Below are positions 35,464-44,322 of a stretch of 64,000 nt of DNA, piece after piece (position 1 is the stretch's first letter; each line of letters begins with the position of its first letter). The translations under genes were made by a program, and so were the position numbers. The notes under the pieces were generated by a model, which was not told the origin of the DNA, ran no database searches, and saw nothing but the letters and a program-made list of their open reading frames with translations. This DNA is from a bacterium (GTDB lineage Bacteria > SZUA-79 > Acidulodesulfobacterales > Acidulodesulfobacteraceae): the NCBI GenBank assembly GCA_021777135.1, contig JAJYDX010000006.1, positions 1 to 64,000 on the forward strand. Direction: 5' to 3'.

Positions 35464-35807
35464 CTATTTATTTTTTCCACAAGTTTCAGCAACATTTGTC
35501 CAAACAAAAGTGGTATTTTCTTTTGTATGAAGTTCACCATTTTGTCCGTTATGTTTCTTGCACATCGGAATAATGTAAGGGTGCGTTTTATAGCCTTCAC
35601 ATTCTGCGTGTGGCCTAATTATATGGGCGCCAACCTCGGCAGGTTCCTCACAACCCGATAACCCGATATAGAACAAATTAAGGTAATATCTCCGCTTAAC
35701 TTTCCCCAATGGCCTATCCAAGTGGCACAATTTGGACAGGTGTTTTCAGAGGTTCCATTAACATTTTTAACTATTACTTTTTCTTTGACTGTATAAACTT
35801 TCTTCAT
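35464..35807 (-). pseudogene. Small Cys/His zinc protein broken by an 8-bp tandem duplication
   Basis: The first frame runs MKKVYTVKEK ... NTCPNCATWIGHWGKLSG ... CSISG from an ATG at 35807 after a GAGGAGGGAA ribosome site, then derails. A second frame continues with GCEEPAEVGAHIIRPH and YIIPMCKKHN to NVAETCGKNK. The switch is at ATCGGGTTATCGGGTT (about 35656-35671), an exact tandem 8-bp duplication. Removing one copy restores CSISGCEEPAEVGAH and a single protein of about 112 residues with paired CxxC and C-x-x-H motifs. It could be a fresh mutation or a reversible switch. Function is unknown; the layout resembles small zinc-binding HNH-like proteins. Confidence 0.75.
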
Positions 35808-35993
35808 ATTTCCCTCCTCCATAAATTAAGTTATTTTCTTTTATTTAAATTTTCCTGGAATGTTATAATTGAAAATAATGCCGTACAACCGGCTAAATTA
35901 ACGGCTAATTCACTATGTCTTTCCTTTGGTGCAAATTTTATTTTGCTTGTATGTGCGAATCTCCAATTTATTCAAATATTCTTGTATTTTATT

Positions 35994-37001
35994 TTAGCTA
36001 AATATATCTTCTACATTTCCTGATTTCTTAATAATTCTCAATATGCAACTAACTGAAAGATTAGGATGGGTTTCTTTTTCTGCTTGAAATTCCCGCTTTA
36101 ACTTATCAATAGATAAAATAGTGTCATTCTTCTTTTTACTATGATAATCAAGTTTATTCCTGATTAACCATATCAAGTCTTCGGTATTTAACTTTGGATA
36201 TTTAGATTTTAATATCTTAAAATTTACATTAAAAGAATAAAAATACGAAGTGATAGAATAAATTCTAGTAAATCCATATATAAAGGAAGCCAATCCAATG
36301 ATCAGCGCAAATAGATAAATCTCTATTGCAAATCCCCAAAGTGATTTATTATGATGCAATATATATTTATTTGTATAATCATAAACATTATCAGCGTTTG
36401 GAAATATAAGTCCAAATAAAATATCAAATATATAAGCACCTACAAATATTATTAAATGATGTATAATTTCCTTTAATTCTTTTAATAATTCTTTCTTATC
36501 ATATAATACACCCCAATCATCCACCGGTTTATATTGCTCGTTTATATTTATAATACCCTGTGGAATAAATCCTACAAATAATGCTCCAATTGTGGCTAAA
36601 GACATCAATATGGTTCTGATTGTTGAAAAAGTAATAGATTTAGAAATAGGTGTAAGGAATATGTAAAATATATATGTAATAATTATTATTCCTACTATGG
36701 TTAAGCGCGGATTTGTTTTCCAAAGATTAGATAAGGTTTTCCATATTGCAACAATAGAAATAATAAAAAATAAAGCAATAATATCTATATAAAGCCATAG
36801 TAATATCAATAGAATGAACTCAAAGTTTACTTTTAAACCAAAATGAATGAAAATAACAGCTACTTCAATTAATAGTAAGACAAATGATATTAATATTATC
36901 TCTTTTATTCTTTTTTCTTTAAAAACCGCCCATAACCAACTTTTGCCAGCTTTTATTTTCTCGTAAAAATTGTAAATTGATTTAATTTTCATATGTTTCA
37001 T
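35994..37001 (-). CDS. Multi-spanning membrane protein of unknown function
   Basis: This 335-residue protein has about seven hydrophobic segments: two near residues 33-85, one near 100, one near 115-135, one near 140-155, one near 185-205 and one near 240-265. A soluble C-terminal tail of about 70 residues follows (NTEDLIWLIRNKLDY, then a Lys-rich region). I do not recognise the family. It follows the TIR operon on the same strand after a 574-bp gap, so it may be a separate unit. A membrane effector linked to TIR signalling is possible but unproven. Confidence 0.55.
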   Translation of the reverse strand: MKHMKIKSIYNFYEKIKAGKSWLWAVFKEKRIKEIILISFVLLLIEVAVIFIHFGLKVNFEFILLILLWLYIDIIALFFIISIVAIWKTLSNLWKTNPRLTIVGIIIITYIFYIFLTPISKSITFSTIRTILMSLATIGALFVGFIPQGIININEQYKPVDDWGVLYDKKELLKELKEIIHHLIIFVGAYIFDILFGLIFPNADNVYDYTNKYILHHNKSLWGFAIEIYLFALIIGLASFIYGFTRIYSITSYFYSFNVNFKILKSKYPKLNTEDLIWLIRNKLDYHSKKKNDTILSIDKLKREFQAEKETHPNLSVSCILRIIKKSGNVEDIFS

Positions 37002-37575
37002 ATGATTTACCTATTTTTTATTAAAAGATTATAATAATAATTCCATATTTAGATATAAATTTAACATATTTTATAAAAAAATCAATAAATTTTTAAATAT
37101 TCTCATAATAGTTGTGTTTTAATTTTTCGTAAATAAAAAATATTTAAAAAATAATAATCCTTTAATTTAGCATTAGACATATAAAAAAACCTTCTAATAT
37201 GTTATAATTATTGTGTCTTAAGACAATAAACAAACATAACAAGGAGGTTAATCGATAAGAAAAATTATATCATAATTAAAGGCGAAAGAAACACTTTTGC
37301 ATTCGCAGGCCAAGGCCGCCTTATTGTTAAATTGCAAGTAAATTCACCCGGCAAGTTGCGTTTATTTTCACCCGCTCTTGGATTAATTTAAAAAACTAAT
37401 CAAGATAAAAATAAATAATATGGATTCTCTTTTATATTTGGAGCAAAGAACTCTAATTGTGTTGGTGGATCTGAAAAATTTTGGAAAGATTGTTCCATGA
37501 TATTAATAAATATAGCTTTAATTTAAGATTCTGGACGAGTGTTGCAAACTATTTGCAACGATTTTATAAAACTAT
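37002..37575. other. Intergenic region with a possible decayed short gene
   Basis: On the plus strand a strong ribosome site (AAGGAGG, 37241-37247) is followed at 37251-37391 by 46 open codons (IDKKNYIIIKGERNTFAFAG and onward to a TAA), but the first codon is ATC, not a normal start. A promoter-like TATAATTATT lies upstream (near 37203). This could be a gene that lost its start codon, or a leader. The remainder is AT-rich with nothing recognised. Confidence 0.3.
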
Positions 37576-38895
37576 TTAAATAACTGGAAGTTTGCCTTCA
37601 ATTAAATCATTAGCAAATTCTTTCATTTTTCTACAATCTTCTTTTATATATTCCCATTCATCTACCTCTTTTTTAACCTCGAATTGATTACTAGCATAAT
37701 CATCTGGATACCATATATTGTGCCTCTCTTTTGTAATGATATCAACCGGAAGACGGGTTGCTTCCCTAAATTGCTTAATACTATCATCCGACAACTCATA
37801 CCCCCAAAAGGGAATCCTAGCTGCTTCACAAAAACAAATTAACTCCTTAAGCTCGCTTCTACATTTATGATAATTCCATCTTTCTATCTCCAATACTTCA
37901 TACGTATAATATTCGACACCTTCAATAGTTTTATTTCTAAATTTAATTATCACGCCTATGGGCTCTTCTCGCCATTTACCACGGTCATTATCTAACTTAG
38001 CTTGTTCAAAATCAGCACTCATTCGTCTTATAAACATTACCTCTGTATGTAAATTATCTTTATAATTATATTTAAAAAGCTTTCTTCCAATATTATGAAT
38101 ATTTTTATACCAACGAACTTCTAAACCAAATGTATAGCAGAAATCACTTTTAAAAGATAGCCATTCATATGTTACACGGAAAGTTTCAGCCAATGTTCTT
38201 AGTAAGTTATAATCTATATTATCTATAAATTCTTTACTATCAAATAATGAAGAAATTTTAAAATTTTCTTGCCCTATAAAACTGCCCATATTAAATAAAT
38301 CTATCCCATGCGATTGGAATAAGTTTATAATTCTTGCTTTAATACCGTCAATATAATGTTTTAAAGTTTCCATTTTAATAGCATCCTTTTCAATTTCTAT
38401 ATTGCCTTTGCTATAATTTTTCTGATTATTTTTACTATCATGTAAAGATTTTTTAATTTTAAAAATTGTATTAGGCAAATCTTTATTGTCTCTTGAATCT
38501 AAATTTGAACGAATATTTGATAAAAATTTGAATTTTTTATTAGAAATTAATTCCTTATTGGATATATCATATGGAATTATAAAAATTTTGAAATTTTCAT
38601 CATTAAGACTTTGTTCGTAAGCTAATTCAGCCTCCATTTTAATCCATTCCCTTCTGCAATTAAGATAATTAGGAGTGATTAACAATATAGCAGAATTAGA
38701 TTCTTTTAATAATCCAAAGTTTATCTTTGTTATAATATTATCTCCATAGTTAATTCGGTCTTCATCACGCCAAATATCTAAACTAGGCTCGCCATACCCG
38801 CTTGACGTTAGTTCTTTATAGATACGTTCAACAAGGCGGAAATCCTCATTTACATAAGATATAAAAGAATCAAATTTTTTTATACTTTCATTCAT
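37576..38895 (-). CDS. TIR-domain protein with unknown C-terminal region
   Basis: Residues 6-135 form a TIR domain: FDSFISYVNEDFRLVERIY, LDIWRDEDRINYGDNI and SAILLITPNYLNCRREW, with Trp84 and a putative catalytic Glu88 (WIKMEAE). TIR enzymes of this kind cleave NAD or make cyclic ADP-ribose signals. Residues 165-439 match nothing I know; they include WYKNIHNIGRKLFKYNY, a basic stretch EVMFIRRMSADFE and a Trp-rich end. Its ATG overlaps the stop of the TIR-TIR-SLOG gene by 8 bp, so it is the last gene of the operon and may be an effector or second signal maker. Confidence 0.8.
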   Translation of the reverse strand: MNESIKKFDSFISYVNEDFRLVERIYKELTSSGYGEPSLDIWRDEDRINYGDNIITKINFGLLKESNSAILLITPNYLNCRREWIKMEAELAYEQSLNDENFKIFIIPYDISNKELISNKKFKFLSNIRSNLDSRDNKDLPNTIFKIKKSLHDSKNNQKNYSKGNIEIEKDAIKMETLKHYIDGIKARIINLFQSHGIDLFNMGSFIGQENFKISSLFDSKEFIDNIDYNLLRTLAETFRVTYEWLSFKSDFCYTFGLEVRWYKNIHNIGRKLFKYNYKDNLHTEVMFIRRMSADFEQAKLDNDRGKWREEPIGVIIKFRNKTIEGVEYYTYEVLEIERWNYHKCRSELKELICFCEAARIPFWGYELSDDSIKQFREATRLPVDIITKERHNIWYPDDYASNQFEVKKEVDEWEYIKEDCRKMKEFANDLIEGKLPVI

Positions 38896-40921
38896 ATATT
38901 TTTTTTAATCCTTTTAGTATAAGATAAATCGCTTCATCCATAAAAGGAGTTACAAAAAGTCTACGATTATCTTTATCATTAAGCCCGTTATTTAATAATT
39001 TAGATATACTTAAAGATTTAAAAGTATTTATTGCATTACCATACTCATCAGCGTAATTATATTTCCTTGAAGAAGCATAGTCTAGCAAGTCTTTATACCC
39101 TTTATTGTTATAGACTTGCCATTCAACGGTAAGTTCTTCAGGCGTCCCCTTACTAGTTATTAAATCGCAAACCTTCGAAGTTATTCCTCCAAAACCACCT
39201 AATAAAAATAATGGTTTCCTTTTTTCTACCGCTATAATGATTTCCTCCAAAACACCCGGCATTTTTCCTTTATACCCGCTACTTGTTCCTCCAGCAGATA
39301 TTCTAACATCACAGTTTTCAATCATTTCTTTTCTCATTTCGGATAAACATCTTGTCCAAACAAAAATATTCTCTTTTCCAATAGGGCCTAAAAATGCTTT
39401 ATCATTTGCAATAAGGCCTTTAACATCGCCAGGACATTTAACCTCTTTCATTTCTGCCACATTATTATATCTAGCTTTCCAGTTAATAATTTCAGGGGTG
39501 TCCCCTAAATATATTGGCCAGGAAATATAATTTTCTATATGAATATTTTCAGAAATAAGTCTCGCTTGTAATATCTGAGCCTCTTCAAATAAAAATTCGG
39601 TAAAACCATTTTTTCTTAGATCGCCTCCGTAGATTAATATTCCATGCCTTGCAAGTATATGCCTTGCTATATCTTGAGAAAGAATGGTAAGGTACGGCTC
39701 ATCTTGTCCAATTTCTATTAATTCATTTGGTAAAGGATTAGAAATAGAAATACCTACCCTTTTTCCGGTTAAATTTAAACCACCTAGTGATAATGGAGTT
39801 TCAATTATGCAACCCTTGTTTTTCAAAAAGGATAATTCCTCTGAATAAAGCGGGGGTTCCGGATAAACTATCGGCTTTAACTTGCATTCTTCAAAAACTT
39901 TATCGGTCTTGGTATTGAATATTTTCTCTAAATCTGACATTTCTGGGGGTCTTGAAAGTATTTGGGCGTCATTAGGAATCCATTTTATCCTCCTATATTC
40001 TTTTAACAAAAACTCAGAGTAAAAAAACCTTATAGTTTCAAGCAACGCTAATCTTAAAACGCGTAATAAATCCTTTTTACTTACTATGTAGTCGCAATCT
40101 AAACCCACATGTACCCCTGGAATATTAGCCGCGAAAGGAAACCTGCGATCCTCAAACTCCTCAAGACAGTCAACGGCTATCATAGGGCATTCAAGCTCTT
40201 TTGCGCATAATATTTCCTTTTGACACCAATACCGCGAAGAATAAATGTCAGAATGGATAGCAATGAGTGTTGAATCTTTGATATTATCTTCAATTTCCTT
40301 GTTAAATTGATAACCTGGCGCAATATCGGTAGCATCAAAGAAGTTGTTCATTACGGATTTATCGATGAATTCTTTCAGCGCTTCGGCAACTTTTATCCCC
40401 TGCTTTCCATCTTTTGCGTGACTTAAGAATATTTTCAAAGCAGTTTGTTTTCCTGTTTTATTTTCTTTAAAATCTTTATTTAAAGCATATCTGTAAATTT
40501 CATGCGCAATAGAAATAAATAAATAATCTTCTAAATAACACTGTTCAAAATTATATGCCCTAATAAAATTTAGTTGCTTAATAGAACTTAAATTAAATGC
40601 CGTTTTGTCCAAAGCTATTGGGATTAATCTGCACTTTTCGTTATTAGGTAAATCCTTTATATAGTTGGCCCATTCTTTATCAGCTAATATGTTTTCTCCA
40701 ATAAAGGAGAAGATTATGGTTTTTTCACTTATTAACTCAATTTGGTCAGGTACTTTATTATTAATTGAAGTCCTATAAAAAATAGGAAGGTTCATGGAGC
40801 GTGAAAATGGCTTGGATGAGTCTCTTTGTAATAATTTACTGCAAAAATCTACTAAAGGCTTAACTTTATCTAAATCAGCTGGATGCCATATAAAGTATAT
40901 TGATAATGGAGGCTTATACAT
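38888..40921 (-). CDS. TIR-TIR-SLOG protein, probable signal-gated NADase
   Basis: Three parts are visible in this 677-residue protein. Residues 5-140 are a divergent TIR-like domain (LSIYFIWHPADLDKVKPL); the equivalent of the catalytic Glu after W84 (ADKEWANYI) is missing. Residues 160-295 are a second TIR (LKIFLSHAKDGKQGIKVAEAL) with YWCQKEI, so Trp232 and Glu236 may be active. Residues 385-600 form a SLOG domain (KRVGISISNPLPNEL, ILIYGGDLRKNGFTEFLF, ISAGGTSSGYKGKMPGVLEE, PLFLLGGFGGI). In Thoeris ThsA, SLOG binds the TIR-made cyclic nucleotide and switches on a SIR2 NADase; here a TIR replaces SIR2. ATG at 40921 is chosen over a TTG at 40942. Confidence 0.8.
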   Translation of the reverse strand: MYKPPLSIYFIWHPADLDKVKPLVDFCSKLLQRDSSKPFSRSMNLPIFYRTSINNKVPDQIELISEKTIIFSFIGENILADKEWANYIKDLPNNEKCRLIPIALDKTAFNLSSIKQLNFIRAYNFEQCYLEDYLFISIAHEIYRYALNKDFKENKTGKQTALKIFLSHAKDGKQGIKVAEALKEFIDKSVMNNFFDATDIAPGYQFNKEIEDNIKDSTLIAIHSDIYSSRYWCQKEILCAKELECPMIAVDCLEEFEDRRFPFAANIPGVHVGLDCDYIVSKKDLLRVLRLALLETIRFFYSEFLLKEYRRIKWIPNDAQILSRPPEMSDLEKIFNTKTDKVFEECKLKPIVYPEPPLYSEELSFLKNKGCIIETPLSLGGLNLTGKRVGISISNPLPNELIEIGQDEPYLTILSQDIARHILARHGILIYGGDLRKNGFTEFLFEEAQILQARLISENIHIENYISWPIYLGDTPEIINWKARYNNVAEMKEVKCPGDVKGLIANDKAFLGPIGKENIFVWTRCLSEMRKEMIENCDVRISAGGTSSGYKGKMPGVLEEIIIAVEKRKPLFLLGGFGGITSKVCDLITSKGTPEELTVEWQVYNNKGYKDLLDYASSRKYNYADEYGNAINTFKSLSISKLLNNGLNDKDNRRLFVTPFMDEAIYLILKGLKKIYE

Positions 40922-40966
40922 ATTTCTACAAATAAAAACCAAATATTTTATTATATTTAATTAATT

Positions 40967-41506
40967 TTATGGCTGCCATTGCTCACCGGAACGATTGTTA
41001 ATAAACGAAGGGTAAGAATTGTCCGGCTCTATTTTATTTCTGTTATTAAAAGCCTCATCAATCCGATTTTGCAGCTCAGTTTTATTTTCTGTCCAATTAT
41101 ATATCTTCGCAAAATTACGTTGGATGTTATAATAAAGCCTAGGAGGTATAGTATAAGGATCATAATGTTTAATATCGCTTCTTGGATATGTTGGTAAAAT
41201 GATTCCAAGAAGTCCAGATCTTGGGTTTAAACTGGTATTCCTAATACTTGAACCTATTTCCCAATCAACATGTTTGCGTTGCCATGTTTGTGCGCCAATT
41301 AATACAACAGTAACGGTAGAGTCTCTAAGGTATTCATCTCTTATTTTTTGTCTAATAGTTTCAACTGACAGTCTGGGATCTATATCACCTATCTCAACAG
41401 ACCTGGGAATAACAATGCCATCCGTTAGTTTATCAAACTCGTCACGATAATACTCATCATTGTTATGATGATAGCTTACAAACACTTTGTGGTGAGTATT
41501 ATTCAT
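40967..41506 (-). CDS. ThsB-like TIR protein, copy 2
   Basis: This 179-residue protein is of the MTH538/ThsB TIR-like kind: HKVFVSYHHNNDEYYRDEF, IPRSVEIGDID, STVTVVLIGAQTWQRKHVDWEI (with the Trp and Glu of the TIR active site), SGLLGIILPTYP and YNWTENKTELQNRI. In Thoeris, ThsB senses phage and makes a cyclic ADP-ribose isomer. ATG at 41506 is chosen because GGAGGAG precedes it; the longer frame would add 24 unrelated residues. It is about 45 bp upstream of the SLOG protein gene and paralogous to 41639-42181. Confidence 0.85.
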   Translation of the reverse strand: MNNTHHKVFVSYHHNNDEYYRDEFDKLTDGIVIPRSVEIGDIDPRLSVETIRQKIRDEYLRDSTVTVVLIGAQTWQRKHVDWEIGSSIRNTSLNPRSGLLGIILPTYPRSDIKHYDPYTIPPRLYYNIQRNFAKIYNWTENKTELQNRIDEAFNNRNKIEPDNSYPSFINNRSGEQWQP

Positions 41507-41638
41507 AAATAACTCCTCCAATCTGATACCCATGCCAAAATATGGCAAATCATTATTGAATAAATCTCTTAAGTCCATTTTTACTCTTTTTACGTTGTAA
41601 TTTATTCATTAGCATAGATAAACGGATTCAAAATTATA

Positions 41639-42181
41639 CTAACAGCTTCTATTGTATTTAAATTGCGTGCGAGAATTATCTATGGAATCGGCTTTTTTTA
41701 TTCTGTTTTGAAAAGCCTCCTCGACCCATTTTTTTATCTTGTTCTTTTCTTCTGTCCAAGGATATAATTGAGCATAATCTGTATCAATATTATCTACCAA
41801 CCTTAGAGGAACAATATCGGAATCAACTTCAATTTTTTTGAAATCAGGATGGTTAGGCAAACAGATTCCCAATAAACCTGAGTAGCCACCAATCTTTTTA
41901 TTTAAAGCTGCCGATATTTCCCAGTCCACATGCTTTCTACTCCAAGTATGAGGGCCGACCAAAACAACCAAAACCGATGAATCCTCAATATAATTCAATT
42001 GAATTAATCTTTTTATATATTCATTGCTATTGTCGATATCTATATCTCCTTTCTGAACAGACTTAGGTATAAATAAATCTTTAAATAATTTTTCAAATTT
42101 GTTTTTATACAATTCATCTCCTTTGCATTCTTTATTTCCATGAAAATAACTAATAAAGACTTTATGTTTTTGATTATTCAT
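41639..42181 (-). CDS. ThsB-like TIR protein, copy 1
   Basis: This 180-residue paralogue shares the same landmarks: HKVFISYFHGNKECKGDEL, IPKSVQKGDIDI, SSVLVVLVGPHTWSRKHVDWEI, SGLLGICLPNHP and YPWTEEKNKIKKWVEEAF. The start at ATG 42181 follows a GGGAGGGG ribosome site. The two copies differ along most surface stretches while sharing the core, which fits the known habit of Thoeris loci to carry several thsB genes with different triggers for one ThsA. It lies 63 bp after the nuclease gene on the same strand. Confidence 0.85.
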   Translation of the reverse strand: MNNQKHKVFISYFHGNKECKGDELYKNKFEKLFKDLFIPKSVQKGDIDIDNSNEYIKRLIQLNYIEDSSVLVVLVGPHTWSRKHVDWEISAALNKKIGGYSGLLGICLPNHPDFKKIEVDSDIVPLRLVDNIDTDYAQLYPWTEEKNKIKKWVEEAFQNRIKKADSIDNSRTQFKYNRSC

Positions 42182-42244
42182 TACTACCCCTCCCTTTTTA
42201 TTTCTCAATCTCTTGTAGTTATTTAAAAAAATAAATATGAAATA

Positions 42245-43165
42245 TTATTTCCCTATATAATCCAATATCCCCTTCTCCACCATATCCAAATTAAATACAT
42301 ACTCGTTATGGTCAAATGTTTCCCTTAACGGCCTCTCCGTGGTTTTCCAGCCGTAGCCGTCGGTAATCCATATAAACTTATATTTCCCGTCTAAAACGTC
42401 GTAGAGATTCCTGTATTCCCCGGCGGTAGATTTAAGCTTGGAACCGCCTCCGCCGTAAAAGTTGGTTTCAAAGATAATGAGTTCCCTGCCGTTATTAATA
42501 ACGAAGTCGTATCTCCTGGAAGACTTATCGACCGGAACGTCTATATTCCATTTGTCTTTTATCTTCCCGGCATCGGCTTCCTTTATATATTCGAGGTTCT
42601 TCCTGTCGCAGAGGTCTTTAATGAAGAACTCGACAATGTTTTCCATGCTGTGGCCGCTTCTGTTTTTCCTTCCGTTGCTGTCAAGTCCGGCTTCCACGCC
42701 TATCATGTAATCAACGAGGTTTTTAATCTTTTTTGATACGATTAAATCTTTAAGGCCGGACTCCTTTATAAAATACAGGTATTTTTCTATGTCTTTACCG
42801 GTGGGTTTGGTAACGGTAAAGTCGTAGTCTTCATAGACGAACTTTTTATGCTTATAATCAATAAGGATTTTGAATCTCAGGCTATTACTTCCGTCCCTTA
42901 CTATGAGGGAGGGGATTGCTTTAATTACGGAGGGGTTTTCTTTTACGAGGTGCTTAAACTCCTTGTCGAAGTCTTCCTTGCCTATAAGGTAGTTTAAGCT
43001 ATTTAAGGCTATTTCAATTTTTTTGGTATTCTTAATGACCTTATCCCAGTTCACGAAATAAGACCACAGGAGTATGCTGGGCTTTAGGTTGTTAATAAAA
43101 TATTTAAAAACGTCGTCTTCGGTATTACAGTTTAGAATTTTAGAATAAAAATCCAAATATTTCAT
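42245..43165 (-). CDS. DpnII/MboI-type restriction endonuclease
   Basis: This 306-residue protein matches the DpnII family: LIGKEDFDKEFKHLVKENP and IPSLIVRDGS in the N-terminal half, then GHSMENIVEFFIKDLC, RRYDFVINNGRELIIFETNF with the catalytic D and E-x-N of the PD-(D/E)xK fold, YGGGGSKLKSTAGEYRNL and FIWITDGYGWKTTERPLRE. Members cut GATC sites that lack adenine methylation. The start overlaps the methyltransferase stop by ATGA. Cognate GATC specificity is inferred from family only. Confidence 0.88.
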   Translation of the reverse strand: MKYLDFYSKILNCNTEDDVFKYFINNLKPSILLWSYFVNWDKVIKNTKKIEIALNSLNYLIGKEDFDKEFKHLVKENPSVIKAIPSLIVRDGSNSLRFKILIDYKHKKFVYEDYDFTVTKPTGKDIEKYLYFIKESGLKDLIVSKKIKNLVDYMIGVEAGLDSNGRKNRSGHSMENIVEFFIKDLCDRKNLEYIKEADAGKIKDKWNIDVPVDKSSRRYDFVINNGRELIIFETNFYGGGGSKLKSTAGEYRNLYDVLDGKYKFIWITDGYGWKTTERPLRETFDHNEYVFNLDMVEKGILDYIGK

Positions 43166-43980
43166 AACCGCGCATATGCCTCTTCGTTTTTAATATTAAC
43201 CTTCATGTCCTCGAACCTCTTAACGGACAAATCAAGATATTTCTTTTCATTGTCTATACCTATGAAGTCCCTGTTAAAGAAAGAAGCGGCTATGCCGGTA
43301 GTGGAACTTCCGGTAAAGGGATCCAATATTAGGTCCCCTTCGTTGGTGCTTGCAAGGACAATTCTTTTTAAGAGGTCGAAGGGTTTTTGCGTTGGATGCT
43401 TGCCGAATTTCTTCTCTATGGGCTTAGGGGCGTTTATGGACCAGTAAGACCTCATCTGCATACCGGGCTTCTTAAGGGAGTCTTCCGGCCACTCTCCGTT
43501 CTTCATGAGGTCGTAGTTGAAGGTATGTTTGCCTTTCTTGTCCTTCCTCGCCCATATAAGGGTCTCGTGGCTTGCGGTAAAGAAGCGGCAGCTTAGGTTG
43601 GGAGGGGCGTTGGGCTTAAGCCAGGCTACGTCGTTAAGGAGATGGTAATCGTTAAGTTCTAAGGCGTAGCCGCACTGGTATATGGAATGATACGTCCCGC
43701 TTATCCATATTGTGCCGTTGGGCTTTAATATCCTCCTGCATGCCTTAATCCACTGCATATGGAACTCGAAGTTCTTCTTGACCCCGCTGCTTAAGTCCCA
43801 GTCGCCTTTCTTAACGCTTACCCTTTTTCCGCTGTGGCAGGAAAAGGAGCCGCTCGAAAGAAAATATGGAGGGTCTGCGAAAACCATGTCCACGGAGTTT
43901 TCGGGGAGTTCTTCCAGAAGGGAAAGGGAGTCTCCGAGGTAGAGGGAAAAGCCGGGTTTTGAGTAGTACGATCGGGTCAT
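43162..43980 (-). CDS. DpnA-like adenine-N6 DNA methyltransferase
   Basis: This 272-residue beta-class methyltransferase has the catalytic VDMVFADPPYFLSSG early (motif IV, about residues 30-44) and the AdoMet motif LILDPFTGSSTTGIAASFF late (motif I), as in DpnA/M2.DpnII, which methylates GATC adenines and acts also on single-stranded DNA. The companion alpha-class enzyme DpnM of classic DpnII systems is absent here. It heads the minus-strand operon; the nuclease follows with a 4-bp overlap and the TIR genes follow that. Confidence 0.9.
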   Translation of the reverse strand: MTRSYYSKPGFSLYLGDSLSLLEELPENSVDMVFADPPYFLSSGSFSCHSGKRVSVKKGDWDLSSGVKKNFEFHMQWIKACRRILKPNGTIWISGTYHSIYQCGYALELNDYHLLNDVAWLKPNAPPNLSCRFFTASHETLIWARKDKKGKHTFNYDLMKNGEWPEDSLKKPGMQMRSYWSINAPKPIEKKFGKHPTQKPFDLLKRIVLASTNEGDLILDPFTGSSTTGIAASFFNRDFIGIDNEKKYLDLSVKRFEDMKVNIKNEEAYARL

Positions 43981-44322
43981 GGTTTATATTATATTAAAGT
44001 ATTATATACGCATTATAATTATTTATGGACAAGTTCAATAGAAGTAGCTAATTTTATTAAAATACAATGAGGGATTATTTTCAAGTATTTTTATTATCAT
44101 TCTAATTTATCATCCAAATCATTAAGGCTATAAATTCCTTGACACAAAATTACGGAAGGCTTAAAATAAATTTAATCCAAACCCACTGAAAGACACGGTC
44201 GTCCCGTCCTGGAGGAAGAGACAACGGGAACCGGAGGCGAGTCCGATGGACTTGCCTTGCGTAAATATATATCTTTATCTCTTCCACTAAATAAGCTATT
44301 TACATAATCGGATATAAACCTC

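Noticed and set aside
44165-44260. A second tRNA-Pro attachment site (GTCGTCCCG)
   Set aside because: Only nine bases match the tRNA-Pro end and the surrounding sequence differs, so it is a chance match.
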